Shown here one piece after another: positions 1 to 7,514 of a stretch of 64,000 nt of DNA. Within the stretch, counting starts at the first letter, position 1. Each line of letters begins with the position of its first letter. The notes below the pieces were generated by a model that saw only the letters and a list, made by a program, of their open reading frames with translations, was not told the DNA's origin and did no database searches. The position numbers and the translations under genes were made by a program. The stretch is from Candidatus Anaerobutyricum avicola. GTDB lineage: Bacteria; Bacillota; Clostridia; Lachnospirales; Lachnospiraceae. Location: contig DXGQ01000016.1 of NCBI GenBank assembly GCA_019113845.1, forward strand, positions 36,125-100,124, given 5' to 3'.

Positions 1-210
1 CAGGCGCTGGACAGGGAAGCTGTCGGGCGGGCAGCGGTGCCGTAAAGAAGAGCGGAGTTGTTTGCCGTGGTCGGAGCGGCCCGGTATTGCGGTTTTGTTG
101 TATTGTAATACATGATGGTCATCCTTTCGTGTAAAAGATGTGGCCCTGTAAAGGCAGGGATAGTATGTACCGGAAGGAGAAAAAAGATACAGAAAAAATA
201 CAATACGACC

Positions 211-238
211 TTGTATTTTTTCTGTCTGGTGCTATAAT
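211..238 (+). promoter_or_regulatory. Promoter upstream of tRNA-Gly
   Basis: A TTGTAT -35 at 211-216 and a perfect TATAAT -10 at 233-238 are separated by 16 bp. The only gene downstream on this strand is the tRNA about 100 bp away, so it probably drives the tRNA precursor. The first 210 bases contain no gene I can support. Confidence 0.5.
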
Positions 239-341
239 AAATGTAACACCAGTTCTGGGAGGAGTATGGTTTACACTGTATCGGAGGTGTCTCGGTTCAC
301 ACATTAGATTTTCCCGGAGGAACACGCTCCGGCTGGTGCGT

Positions 342-412
342 GCAGATATGGTTCATCGGTAGAACATTGGCTTCCCAAGCCGAAGAGGCGGGTTCGACTC
401 CCGTTATCTGCT
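342..412 (+). tRNA. tRNA-Gly (anticodon CCC)
   Basis: A complete cloverleaf can be drawn by eye. The acceptor arm is GCAGATA/TATCTGC, the D arm GTTC/GAAC, the anticodon stem TTGGC/GCCGA with loop TTCCCAA (anticodon CCC at 374-376), and the T arm GCGGG/CCCGT with loop TTCGACT. The 3' CCA is not encoded. The gene is followed at once by a terminator. It sits 100 bp from the broken end of cotJC, as would be expected if a tRNA-associated rearrangement removed the coat gene's tail. Confidence 0.93.
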
Positions 413-423
413 TGCGATCAGTC

Positions 424-454
424 ACAGGTCTTATGTTGATAAGACCTGTTTTTT
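424..454 (+). terminator. Rho-independent terminator of tRNA-Gly
   Basis: The arms ACAGGTCTTA and TAAGACCTGT form a perfect 10-bp stem with a six-base loop, followed by a run of six T. Confidence 0.85.
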
Positions 455-475
455 GTGCCATGAGAAATGCGTTGC

Positions 476-700
476 TCAAACATTCAATGTCGATGATCTG
501 TATGTCACCGACATACCTATATCGGTTAATATTCCCATAACCTCCCGGTACGGCATGGCAAAGCGCTGGGACAGATAGCGCATGGAAGCGCCGGTCTCGC
601 CATCCGGACCTCCGAACTGCGTGATGATTGCTTTTGCCATTTTTGCGTCGGTCCGGCGGATATTGACTGGATACTGTAATCTTTTCTCATAATTAAACAT
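476..700 (-). pseudogene. cotJC: Truncated cotJC (manganese-catalase-like spore coat protein)
   Basis: The first 62 residues (MFNYEKRLQYPV, the QFGGPDGE motif, RYLSQRF, then GILTDIG) match the N-terminus of CotJC, a di-manganese catalase-family spore coat protein of about 190 residues. After ILTDIG the expected EELxHLE metal-ligand region is missing; 13 unrelated residues lead to a stop. The break falls at about position 514, on a 7-bp inverted repeat (GTATGTC/GACATAC, 500-516). The start is set by a strong GGGAGGGGG ribosome site. The gene is last in the cotJ operon and 2 nt after cotJB. Without the metal ligands it cannot be a working catalase, so I call it a remnant. Confidence 0.8.
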
Positions 701-702
701 AA

Positions 703-972
703 TTAACAATCCCCCTCCCACGGCCAGGGCTGTGTCGCCCATTTCCAACTATCTTTGCATGGACCATCGTGCTGCACATCACCCAGGGTGAGAGGACCGA
801 AGCGTACGGCGTACTCGTGAAGAGCTTGCTGTCTTGCGGAATTAAAATGATGAAAATAATCAAGAGCTTCTTTGTCTTCCGGATGAGTGTCCAGGTAGAG
901 GGAGGCATCCAGAGCGGCAAAGCTTACCGCATCAATATAGAATAAAAGTTTTTTCTTTTCCATCTGAGACAT
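703..972 (-). CDS. cotJB: Spore coat protein CotJB
   Basis: 89 residues. The pattern YLDTHPEDKEAL, then EYAVRFGPLTLGD and a C-terminal W-xx-PWPWE is the CotJB signature. CotJB is a small inner-coat protein made in the mother cell and associated with CotJA and CotJC. The start at 972 overlaps the cotJA stop (TGATG), so translation is probably coupled. An earlier in-frame ATG at 984 directly abuts the Shine-Dalgarno and is a poor start. Middle gene of cotJA-cotJB-cotJC. Confidence 0.88.
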   Translation of the reverse strand: MSQMEKKKLLFYIDAVSFAALDASLYLDTHPEDKEALDYFHHFNSARQQALHEYAVRFGPLTLGDVQHDGPCKDSWKWATQPWPWEGDC

Positions 973-1166
973 CACTTCGCACATCTCCTTCCGGTAAAAG
1001 GTAAATTCAATTCCTCGAAGATCGTGCCCTGCATGAGAGCGTCTTCTGCCTTATATATTTTTCTCCAGCTCTGCCATGGGACATACGCCATAGCGAGAGG
1101 AAGAGAATCGACATTTTTTACCATGATATCTTTTTGGCAGTCAAAAAGAGTATTCATTCCATCCAT
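972..1166 (-). CDS. cotJA: Spore coat-associated protein CotJA
   Basis: 64 residues. The segment LAMAYVPWQSWRKIY followed by ALMQGTIFEELNLPF is diagnostic of CotJA. The family is needed for CotJC to assemble in the spore coat. The ATG at 1166 has an AAGGAG site 7 nt upstream. First gene of the operon; a sporulation sigma promoter is expected upstream (1167-1230) but I cannot match a clean one. The locus supports a spore-forming host. Confidence 0.88.
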   Translation of the reverse strand: MDGMNTLFDCQKDIMVKNVDSLPLAMAYVPWQSWRKIYKAEDALMQGTIFEELNLPFTGRRCAK

Positions 1167-1227
1167 GTCGGGCTCCTTTTGAATAATTTGTACAATATTA
1201 ATATACGAAAAAAATGCAGAGATGTGA

Positions 1228-1317
1228 CCGGAAATTGTTTCGGTTATGGCAAGTGTAGCTGGCTACTACATACGCAAGTGGTTGGATCGGAACGATAAAG
1301 TCACATACTGCAAATGA
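1228..1317 (+). pseudogene. Remnant of a small Fst-like type I toxin
   Basis: The open frame encodes EIVSVMASVAGYYIRKWLDR and a short charged tail. It resembles the neighbouring toxin at 1399 (hydrophobic helix, then KWLD and charged residues). The first ATG of this frame, at 1222, is immediately followed by TGA, and the remaining ATG (1246) gives only 23 residues with a weak ribosome site. Read as a decayed second copy; it might still be translated from 1246. Confidence 0.35.
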
Positions 1318-1395
1318 AAAAATGTGGAAGAAAAAGGCAATTATACCATAATTTTTCCGTTACCGCCCCTAGACAGGTAAAGGAAGGGGGTGAAA

Positions 1396-1419
1396 GCAAT
1401 GGATTTTGTGTTATCTTTT
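1396..1419 (+). repeat. Direct repeat copy 1 over the toxin start codon
   Basis: GCAATGGA plus TTTTGTGTTATCTTTT covers the toxin start codon. The second copy is at 1579-1602 (GCAATGGA plus CTTGTGTTATCTTTT), differing by one substitution and one base of length. In Fst loci such repeats are where the antitoxin RNA pairs with the toxin mRNA. Confidence 0.75.
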
Positions 1420-1485
1420 ATAGTCGCTGTTGCGGCTGGTGTGGTTTGCCACCTCATCATCAAATGGTTAGACGGCGATGAATAG
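1399..1485 (+). CDS. Fst-like small membrane toxin (type I toxin-antitoxin)
   Basis: 28 residues. It has a single hydrophobic helix (VLSFIVAVAAGVVCHLII) followed by KWLDGDE. This hydrophobic helix plus charged LDxxD tail is the architecture of Fst/Ldr-family type I toxins, which insert in the cytoplasmic membrane. The gene has a very strong GGAAGGGGG Shine-Dalgarno. Support comes from the surrounding layout: a bidirectional terminator at 1535-1568, a strong opposing promoter, and a direct repeat of the toxin start region inside the opposing RNA. This is the par/Fst plan, where a convergent antisense RNA blocks translation. Family assignment is by layout and motif, not by database match. Confidence 0.7.
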   Translation: MDFVLSFIVAVAAGVVCHLIIKWLDGDE

Positions 1486-1534
1486 TCGGTAACTAGCCTG
1501 TGGCTATAAGCCCTGCCACTCCAAAATGGGAATA

Positions 1535-1568
1535 GAAAAGCCCTGGTGCTGGAACACCGGGGCTTTTC
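1535..1568. terminator. Bidirectional terminator shared by toxin mRNA and antitoxin RNA
   Basis: GAAAAGCCCTGGTG pairs with CACCGGGGCTTTTC (one G-T pair) around a six-base loop. A-rich and T-rich flanks on the two sides let it end transcription from both directions. Confidence 0.8.
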
Positions 1569-1606
1569 GTTGTCGTCCGCAATGGACTTGTGTTATCTTT
1601 TTGCCT
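1535..1606 (-). ncRNA. Antitoxin antisense RNA of the Fst-like locus
   Basis: Inferred from a consensus minus-strand promoter (1613-1641), a start near 1606, and the shared terminator ending at 1535. The RNA would be about 70 nt. It carries the complement of the direct repeat 1579-1602, so it can pair with the toxin mRNA at its start codon as well as at the terminator. Confidence 0.6.
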
Positions 1607-1612
1607 ATCGGC

Positions 1613-1641
1613 ATTATAGCATATGCAGATATATCTTTCAA
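1613..1641 (-). promoter_or_regulatory. Promoter of the antitoxin RNA
   Basis: On the minus strand, TTGAAA (1641-1636) and TATAAT (1618-1613) are separated by exactly 17 bp. It is stronger than anything seen upstream of the toxin, as expected for an antitoxin RNA made in excess. Confidence 0.75.
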
Positions 1642-1717
1642 TATACTTTCAACTCAACTCTTTCAAAAGGGATGATTACCTGTCAGTACCGGAGCGCAGC
1701 CCGTCACAGAACAAGGC

Positions 1718-1745
1718 TTGCATTTTTGAGAAAAAAGGTTACAAT
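1718..1745 (+). promoter_or_regulatory. Probable promoter of the CobW-family gene pair
   Basis: TTGCAT and TACAAT are separated by 16 bp, about 180 bp upstream of the first CobW start. The stretch 1750-1910 has open frames, but none has a ribosome site or recognisable product; I see no gene in it. Confidence 0.4.
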
Positions 1746-1922
1746 ATATTAGATGCGGCAGCGGAAGAGGCAGACAGACTGGACAGGCTGCTTTTTTTGC
1801 GCAGGCAGGCGGAGGAGGCCGGTAAAGATCCGCTCCGGTATACTGACCTGCTCACATTTCACTAATGATTTTAAGAAGTTTTGTAGTTTTGTAAATGTTA
1901 TGGATAGAAAGGAATGATCGAC

Positions 1923-3077
1923 ATGACAAAGATAGATATTATCTCCGGTTTCCTCGGAGCCGGAAAGACGACATTGATCAAGAAGCTGATCGCGGAAGCT
2001 TTTCAGGGACAGAAAGTGGTTTTGATCGAAAATGAGTTTGGCGAGATCGGTATCGACGGTGGATTTTTGAAGGAGTCCGGTATTCAGATCAATGAGATGA
2101 ATTCCGGCTGTATCTGCTGCTCCCTGGTGGGAGACTTTAATGCGGCGCTGAAAGATGTGCTGTCCCAGTATGAGCCTGACCGGATTATCATTGAGCCGTC
2201 CGGCGTCGGCAAGCTGTCTGATGTGATCAAGGCGGTGCAGAGAGTTGTGGACGGAGAAAATGTTGTGCTGAACAGTCATATCACGGTGGCGGATGTAAAG
2301 CGCGCGAAAATGTATATCAAGAATTTTGGCGAGTTTTATAAGAATCAGGTGGAGTTCGCCAGCGCTATTATTTTAAGCCGTACCCAGGATGTGAAGGAAG
2401 ATAAGCTGGAGAAGACGATTGAGCTGATTCGCACGCTCAATGCACATTCCCCGATCGTCACGACGCCGTGGGAAGAGATTACAGGAGAGCAGATTCTTGC
2501 CGTGATGGAAGGAAAAAATGATTTTGCGGAGGAACTGCTGCGCGAGGCAGAGATCTGTCCGGAATGTGGTCACCATCATCACGAGGGTGAGCATTGCCAT
2601 CATGAACATGACCACGATCATCATGACGACCATGGCCATGAGGATCACCACCACGATCATCATGACGATCATGACCATGATGGCGAGCACTGTCACCACG
2701 AAGACCACCATCACGATCACGAGCATCATCATGATCACTGCGGCTGTGAGCATCATGACCACCATCATCACGATCATGAGGGTCATCATCACGCTGATGA
2801 AGTGTTCACAAGCTGGGGCAAAGAGACGCCGAAGAAATATACAGAAGAACAGATTCGTGCGATTCTTGACAAATTATCGGAGGAAGACAGCAGAGAGTAT
2901 GGTATCATCCTGCGTGCGAAGGGCATTGTGCCGGATGAGAACGGCAAGTGGCTGCATTTTGATCTGGTTCCGGGAGAGGATGAGGTGCGTTACGGAGCTG
3001 CGGAATATACGGGAAGAATCTGTGTCATCGGTTCCGAGCTGAAAGAAGAGAAGCTTGCGGAACTGTTTGGCTTATAG
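1923..3077 (+). CDS. CobW/ZNG1-family metallochaperone GTPase with His-rich tract
   Basis: 384 residues. The P-loop GFLGAGKTT lies at residues 8-16, followed by ENEFGEIGIDGG and the metal-binding NSGCICCSL (CxCC) near residue 63. These are hallmarks of COG0523 G3E GTPases that insert zinc, cobalt or other metals into proteins. Residues about 215-295 are a tract dominated by His, Asp and Glu with a few Cys, a likely metal store or sensor. A CobW C-terminal domain follows. The start at 1923 is preferred because the upstream ATG at 1914 abuts the AAAGGA site. It pairs with the second GTPase 19 bp downstream. Metal specificity cannot be read from the sequence. Confidence 0.88.
   Translation: MTKIDIISGFLGAGKTTLIKKLIAEAFQGQKVVLIENEFGEIGIDGGFLKESGIQINEMNSGCICCSLVGDFNAALKDVLSQYEPDRIIIEPSGVGKLSDVIKAVQRVVDGENVVLNSHITVADVKRAKMYIKNFGEFYKNQVEFASAIILSRTQDVKEDKLEKTIELIRTLNAHSPIVTTPWEEITGEQILAVMEGKNDFAEELLREAEICPECGHHHHEGEHCHHEHDHDHHDDHGHEDHHHDHHDDHDHDGEHCHHEDHHHDHEHHHDHCGCEHHDHHHHDHEGHHHADEVFTSWGKETPKKYTEEQIRAILDKLSEEDSREYGIILRAKGIVPDENGKWLHFDLVPGEDEVRYGAAEYTGRICVIGSELKEEKLAELFGL
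2563..2805 (+). repeat. Low-complexity CAY/GAY tract encoding the His/Asp domain
   Basis: About 240 bp built almost entirely of His (CAT/CAC) and Asp/Glu codons in short irregular units, for example CATCATGACGACCATG. Such tracts can change length by slippage or recombination, so the number of metal-binding residues may differ between strains. Confidence 0.8.
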
Positions 3078-3096
3078 AAGCTGACGGAGGAGAATT

Positions 3097-4068
3097 ATGC
3101 CGGGAAAGAAAGAGATGGAGATTCCGGTTTACCTGTTTATGGGTTTTCTGGAGAGTGGAAAGACTTCTTTTATCCAGGATACACTGGAAGAAGATTATTT
3201 TAACGATGGACAGAGGACGCTGCTCTTTGCCTGCGAGGAAGGGATGGAAGAGTATGATGAGGAGTTGTTAAAAAGGACAAACACCACCATTGTGTATGTG
3301 GAGGAAGAGGAAGATTTTAACAGAGATTTCCTCATCAGCAAGGTGCTGCAGTATTATCCGGACAGGGTCATTGTCGAGTACAACGGTATGTGGTCGGTGG
3401 AGCGGATGCTCACACAGATGGATAATACGCCGCTGCTGGTCTTTCAGACGATCGTGCTGGTCAACGGAGAGACATTTGACCTTTATATGAATAATATGCG
3501 CTCTCTGGCGGTGGAAATGTACAAGATCGCGGAGATGGTCATCATCAACCGCTGCACACCGGAGATGCCGCGCGCCACATGGCGGAGAAGTATCAAGGCG
3601 GTCAACCGCCGGGTACAGGTGCTTTTTGAGTCGGCGGATGATGACGATATGGGCGAGGAGGACGATACGCTTCCTTACGATGTCGAAGGCGATGAGATTC
3701 ATCTGGAAGATGAAGATTACGGTATCTGGTTTGTGGATATCATGGAGCGGCCGGAGATTTATGACGGAAAGACCATGGTCATGAAAACAAGAGTTTTCAA
3801 ATCCATTCGTCTGCCGAAGGGCTGCTTTGTGCCGGGGCGGCATGCCATGACCTGCTGTGCCGATGATATTCAGTTTATCGGATATCTCTGCCACACTAAC
3901 CATGCCAAGTCTTCCACGATCAAGTCTTTGAAGAATAAAATGTGGGTGAACCTGACAGCAGAGGTTCGGATCGAGTACAATAAGGAGTACGGAGATAAAG
4001 GACCGGTGCTCTATGCCAAGAGAGTGGAGGCGGCAGAACCGCCGGAAGAAGAGCTGGTTTATTTCTAA
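3097..4068 (+). CDS. Second CobW-family GTPase-like protein
   Basis: 323 residues. MGFLESGKTSF near the N-terminus is a P-loop like that of its neighbour, with Glu-Ser replacing Gly-Ala. The CxCC metal motif of the first protein is absent (the matching region reads FACEEGMEEY). The middle is acidic (DDDDMGEEDD). The C-terminal third contains CFVPGRHAMTCC, a possible separate metal or redox site. It is 19 bp after the first gene with a CGGAGGAG site, so the two are one operon. It looks like a divergent partner, perhaps forming a heterodimer with the upstream protein; that is inference. Confidence 0.75.
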   Translation: MPGKKEMEIPVYLFMGFLESGKTSFIQDTLEEDYFNDGQRTLLFACEEGMEEYDEELLKRTNTTIVYVEEEEDFNRDFLISKVLQYYPDRVIVEYNGMWSVERMLTQMDNTPLLVFQTIVLVNGETFDLYMNNMRSLAVEMYKIAEMVIINRCTPEMPRATWRRSIKAVNRRVQVLFESADDDDMGEEDDTLPYDVEGDEIHLEDEDYGIWFVDIMERPEIYDGKTMVMKTRVFKSIRLPKGCFVPGRHAMTCCADDIQFIGYLCHTNHAKSSTIKSLKNKMWVNLTAEVRIEYNKEYGDKGPVLYAKRVEAAEPPEEELVYF

Positions 4069-4093
4069 TAGAAAATATAAAGATAGAAAATGC

Positions 4094-4135
4094 AAAAAGC
4101 GCGGAAGGGAGATTTTCTTAAACCGCGCTTTTTTT
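4094..4135 (+). terminator. Terminator of the CobW operon
   Basis: AAAGCGCGG pairs with CCGCGCTTT across an 18-base loop, followed by a T-rich tail. Confidence 0.8.
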
Positions 4136-4253
4136 AAGAGACATCGTCGATGCCCCGGAGCAGATCCGGATCAACGGTGGCTCCGGGGATGGAAACGGGA
4201 GTAAACGACCGGGAACGGTACTGCCAATATGGAGATTGTATAAAAATTAATTC

Positions 4254-4282
4254 TTGTCTTTTGTGAGGAAATGTACTATACT
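4254..4282 (+). promoter_or_regulatory. Promoter of the thiamine uptake operon
   Basis: TTGTCT at 4254-4259 and TATACT at 4277-4282 are 17 bp apart, about 24 bp before the riboswitch core. Confidence 0.7.
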
Positions 4283-4305
4283 TGTCCCAATTGGATAATA
4301 TAAAT

Positions 4306-4390
4306 CAGGGGAGTTCATGCGATGAGCTGAGAGTAAGGTGTAACCTTAGACCCTTTTAACCTGTTGGATAATGCCAGCGTAGGAAGTATT
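4306..4390 (+). promoter_or_regulatory. TPP riboswitch (THI element)
   Basis: The core contains the conserved THI-box strings CAGGGGAG, GCTGAGAG, a GTAAGGTGTAACCTTA stem, GACCC, AACCTG and GGATAATGCCAGCGTAGG. These form the two thiamin-pyrophosphate sensor arms. A terminator hairpin follows 14 bp downstream, so TPP binding should switch off the downstream uptake genes by premature termination. Confidence 0.95.
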
Positions 4391-4403
4391 TATGATGTTT
4401 TTT

Positions 4404-4430
4404 GCGTCTGCATTATGCGGACGTTTTTTT
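4404..4430 (+). terminator. TPP-controlled terminator
   Basis: CGTCTGCA pairs with TGCGGACG (one G-T pair) around a TTA loop, followed by seven T. It is the expression platform of the riboswitch. Confidence 0.85.
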
Positions 4431-4502
4431 ATTGTAAGGGGAACTGTGTTCCCATGAAGGGAAAACGCTCCACTTATGAAGAAAATGAAGGAGGAAGATA
4501 AG

Positions 4503-4799
4503 ATGAACGCAAGTGTTGCAATTCAGGTTTTACCAAACGTACAGGATGATGACGAGGTGATCCGCATCGTGGATGAAGTGATCGATTATATTAAGTCCAC
4601 CGGACTTCACTATTATGTGGGACCGTGTGAGACTTCCATTGAGGGCGATTATGACCAGCTCATGGAAATCGTGAAGAACTGCCAGATCGTAGCCGCAAAG
4701 GCAGGCTGCCAGGCAATGAATACCTATGTAAAGATTTCTTACAAGCCGGAAGGAGAAGTACTGACCATTGACAAAAAGGTTACAAAACATCACCAGTAA
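4503..4799 (+). CDS. Thiamine-binding protein, MTH1187/YkoF-like
   Basis: 98 residues. The N-terminal MNASVAIQVLPNV, the CETSIEGDYDQLMEIV segment and the C-terminal strand are typical of the small MTH1187-type ferredoxin-fold proteins that bind thiamine or its pyrimidine (HMP). The start at 4503 follows an AGGAGG site; an in-frame ATG at 4476 has none. First gene under the TPP riboswitch, and it overlaps the permease by 32 nt. Probably an intracellular ligand-binding or delivery protein for the transporter. Confidence 0.85.
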   Translation: MNASVAIQVLPNVQDDDEVIRIVDEVIDYIKSTGLHYYVGPCETSIEGDYDQLMEIVKNCQIVAAKAGCQAMNTYVKISYKPEGEVLTIDKKVTKHHQ

Positions 4800-5559
4800 G
4801 CTGCCTGCGGTCGTGGCGCTCCTGCTGATCGTGTTGCTCTGGTTTCTGTTGAGTGAGACCAGCGTGGTGCCGGGCTACATGCTGCCGTCGCCGGTGGATG
4901 TAGTCCGGGCGCTGATCGGGGATTTTCCGATCATCATCGGGCACGCGGGAGTGACGCTGCAGGAGGCTTTTTACGGTCTTGGCATCGGGATTTTGCTGGC
5001 ATTTATCACAGCTTCGCTGATGGATCATTTTCTGATCCTCAACAGGGCTTTTTATCCAATTATGATCATCACCCAGACAATCCCTACCATCGCCATCGCG
5101 CCGGTACTCGTCCTGTGGATGGGGTTTGGCATGGCTCCGAAGATCACCCTCGTGGTCATCACCACATTTTTTCCGATCACAGTGGGACTTCTGGACGGAT
5201 ATAAAAGTGTGGACAGGGATTCCATCGACCTGATGCGGGCGATGGGAGCGACGAAACTGCAGATTTTCCGTCACGTCAAGCTGCCGGCAGCCATGCCGCA
5301 GTTTTTTGCCGGTCTGAAGATATCTGCCTCCTATGCGGTAGTGGGAGCGGTGATCTCCGAATGGCTGGGCGGTTTTGTCGGTCTTGGTGTGTACATGACC
5401 CGTGTAAAACAGGCGTACGCCTTTGACAAAATGTTCGCCGTCATCATTTTCATTGTGGTCATCAGCCTGCTGCTGATGGCGGTAGTCAATGGGATCCGGC
5501 GGATATCCATGCCGTGGATGGCAGTGGAAGAAAGAGGAGAAAAAGATGAGAAAGAATAA
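4768..5559 (+). CDS. thiX: ABC transporter permease for thiamine precursor (ThiX-like)
   Basis: 263 residues with about six hydrophobic segments. The binding-protein-dependent permease loop appears at DLMRAMGATKLQIFRHVKLPAAMP, the site that contacts the ATPase. The family is NitT/TauT/ThiX. The start is a TTG at 4768 inside the previous gene, preceded by AGGAGAAG at 10 nt; no ATG gives a full first helix. The TPP riboswitch and the NMT1/THI5-like binding protein next to it point to uptake of HMP or a formylaminopyrimidine. Confidence 0.85.
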   Translation: MTKRLQNITSKLPAVVALLLIVLLWFLLSETSVVPGYMLPSPVDVVRALIGDFPIIIGHAGVTLQEAFYGLGIGILLAFITASLMDHFLILNRAFYPIMIITQTIPTIAIAPVLVLWMGFGMAPKITLVVITTFFPITVGLLDGYKSVDRDSIDLMRAMGATKLQIFRHVKLPAAMPQFFAGLKISASYAVVGAVISEWLGGFVGLGVYMTRVKQAYAFDKMFAVIIFIVVISLLLMAVVNGIRRISMPWMAVEERGEKDEKE

Positions 5560-6580
5560 CTGGAAAAAAGCGGTATCTGTCGTGTTGGGAGCGTCCATGC
5601 TCCTGGGGCTTTCCGCCTGCGGCTCCGCAGGCAATGAAGCGTCCTCTACAGGAGAAGAAAAAGATCTGACGAAGATCACGTTCTGTCTGGACTGGACGCC
5701 GAACACCAACCACACCGGAATCTATGCGGCGCAGGCACTTGGCTATTATGAGGACGCCGGACTCGAGGTGGAGATCGTGCAGCCGCCGGAAAATGGAGCG
5801 GCGACCATGTGCGCTTCCGGGCAGGCGCAGTTTGCCATCGAGGCGCAGGATACCATGGCGGCGGCTCTTGATTCGGACGAACCGCTGGGCATCACCGCTG
5901 TGGCGGGCGTGCTGCAGCATAACACTTCCGGTATCATCGCCAGAGCCGGAGAAGGACTGGACCGTCCGAAGGGACTTGAGGGCAAGACCTATTCCACCTG
6001 GGAATCCCCGATCGAGCTGGCAACCCTTGAGACAGTGGTTGCTGACGACGGCGGCGATTTCAGCAAGGTGACGCTGATCCCAAATGATATCACCGATGAA
6101 CCGGCGGCTCTGGAAGCGCACCAGACGGATGCAATCTGGATCTTCTACGGATGGGGCGGTATCAATGCGGAACTTCGGGGGATGGACTTTGACTACTGGA
6201 ATTTCCGGGATATCAATCCGGTATTTGATTACTATACGCCGGTCATCATCGCAAACAATGATTTTCTGGAGGAATCCCCGGACACGGCGAAAGCATTTAT
6301 GGAAGCAACGGCAAAGGGGTATGAGTATGCCGTGGAGAATCCGAAGGAAGCAGCCGATATGCTCATAGAAGGAGACAACACCGGTTCCCTTTCCGGTTCC
6401 CAGGATCTGGTCTACGCCAGCCAGGAATGGATCTCTGACCAGTACATTTCCGATGCGGCTTCCTGGGGTGTGATCGACCCGGCAAGATGGGACGGCTTTT
6501 ACACCTGGCTGTATGAGAATAAGCTGACAGAAAAAGATCTGACCGGTATCGGTTATTCCAACGATTATCTGCCGCAGTAG
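5546..6580 (+). CDS. thiY: NMT1/THI5-like substrate-binding lipoprotein (ThiY-like)
   Basis: 344 residues. A lipoprotein signal peptide ends in LGLSACGS (Cys is the lipid attachment site). The mature domain starts ITFCLDWTPNTNHTGIYAA, the THI5/NMT1 pyrimidine-binding signature, followed by GYYEDAGLEVEIVQPPENG. It should capture the HMP-type precursor outside the membrane and pass it to ThiX/ThiZ. The start overlaps the permease by 14 nt with an AGAGGAG site. Third gene of the riboswitch operon. Confidence 0.9.
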   Translation: MRKNNWKKAVSVVLGASMLLGLSACGSAGNEASSTGEEKDLTKITFCLDWTPNTNHTGIYAAQALGYYEDAGLEVEIVQPPENGAATMCASGQAQFAIEAQDTMAAALDSDEPLGITAVAGVLQHNTSGIIARAGEGLDRPKGLEGKTYSTWESPIELATLETVVADDGGDFSKVTLIPNDITDEPAALEAHQTDAIWIFYGWGGINAELRGMDFDYWNFRDINPVFDYYTPVIIANNDFLEESPDTAKAFMEATAKGYEYAVENPKEAADMLIEGDNTGSLSGSQDLVYASQEWISDQYISDAASWGVIDPARWDGFYTWLYENKLTEKDLTGIGYSNDYLPQ

Positions 6581-6680
6581 AGATCACAGAGAGAAACAGG
6601 GACTTTTGGCTGCCTGTCTTTGTACACGCGGTGAAAATGTAAAGATTCTCTGAAAATGAGCAGCAAAAAAGGAAGCTAGC

Positions 6681-7421
6681 ATGGAATTATTAAAAGCGGA
6701 ACATATCACAAAAAAATACAGTGGAAGAACCATCATCGAAGATATCAATATCCAGCTGGAGGAGGGAGAGTTAGTCTCCCTTCTGGGCGTGAGCGGCGCC
6801 GGGAAGACGACGCTCTTTCACGTCCTTTCCGGCCTGGTGGCTCCGGAAGAGGGAAGAGTTCTTTTGTCCGGGGAGGATATCACGGCAAAGCCGGGACGCA
6901 TCAGTTACATGATGCAGAAAGACCTGCTCCTTCCTCATAAGAAGATCATCGACAATGTATCCCTGCCGCTGGTTCTAAACGGAGTGAAAAAACAGGAAGC
7001 CCGCAAAAAAGCGGAGCCGCTGTTCGGGGAATTTGGCCTGGAGGGGACGCAGTATCAGTATCCGAGCCAGCTTTCCGGCGGAATGCGCCAGCGGGCAGCC
7101 CTCCTTCGGACCTATCTTTCGTCCAACGGCGTGGCGCTTTTGGACGAACCGTTCAGCGCTCTGGATACCATCACAAAATCCAACATCCACCGCTGGTATC
7201 TGGACGTGATGGAGAAGATCCATCTGTCCACTCTGTTCATCACCCATGATATTGATGAGGCGATTCTGCTCTCGGACCGTATCTACATCTTAAATGGGAA
7301 ACCGGGCAGGATCACGGAGGAGATCGTGATCGAAGAACAGAAACCACGCCCGGCGGACTTTAATCTGACGGACACGTTCTTTCATTATAAAAAGGAGATT
7401 ATCAGTAAGCTGGCGCTGTAG
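6681..7421 (+). CDS. thiZ: ABC transporter ATP-binding protein (ThiZ-like)
   Basis: 246 residues. Walker A is GVSGAGKTT (about residue 37), the signature LSGGMRQRAALLR, Walker B VALLDEPFSALD, and the switch His lies in FITHDIDEA. It is a NitT/TauT/ThiZ-type ATPase that powers the ThiX permease. It lies 100 bp after thiY with no terminator seen in the gap, so the operon probably continues into it. Confidence 0.9.
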   Translation: MELLKAEHITKKYSGRTIIEDINIQLEEGELVSLLGVSGAGKTTLFHVLSGLVAPEEGRVLLSGEDITAKPGRISYMMQKDLLLPHKKIIDNVSLPLVLNGVKKQEARKKAEPLFGEFGLEGTQYQYPSQLSGGMRQRAALLRTYLSSNGVALLDEPFSALDTITKSNIHRWYLDVMEKIHLSTLFITHDIDEAILLSDRIYILNGKPGRITEEIVIEEQKPRPADFNLTDTFFHYKKEIISKLAL

Positions 7422-7514
7422 AGAGAGACTAGGACGTAAATCTCACAGGGAGTTTTTTCCAATCTGTTCCAGCTGGACGGACAGACGGGGACGCAGACGC
7501 ACAGATAGTTTCGC

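Noticed and set aside
1..118. A frame open from position 1 to a stop at 43-45 could be the end of a gene.
   Set aside because: Only 14 codons are visible and none resembles a known protein end.
1623..1865. An 80-codon open frame on the plus strand.
   Set aside because: It starts inside the antitoxin promoter, has no ribosome site, and resembles no family.
2373..3042. Met/Val-rich and Ile/Thr-rich frames opposite and alongside the first CobW gene.
   Set aside because: They are shadows of the CAY/GAY tract read in other frames.
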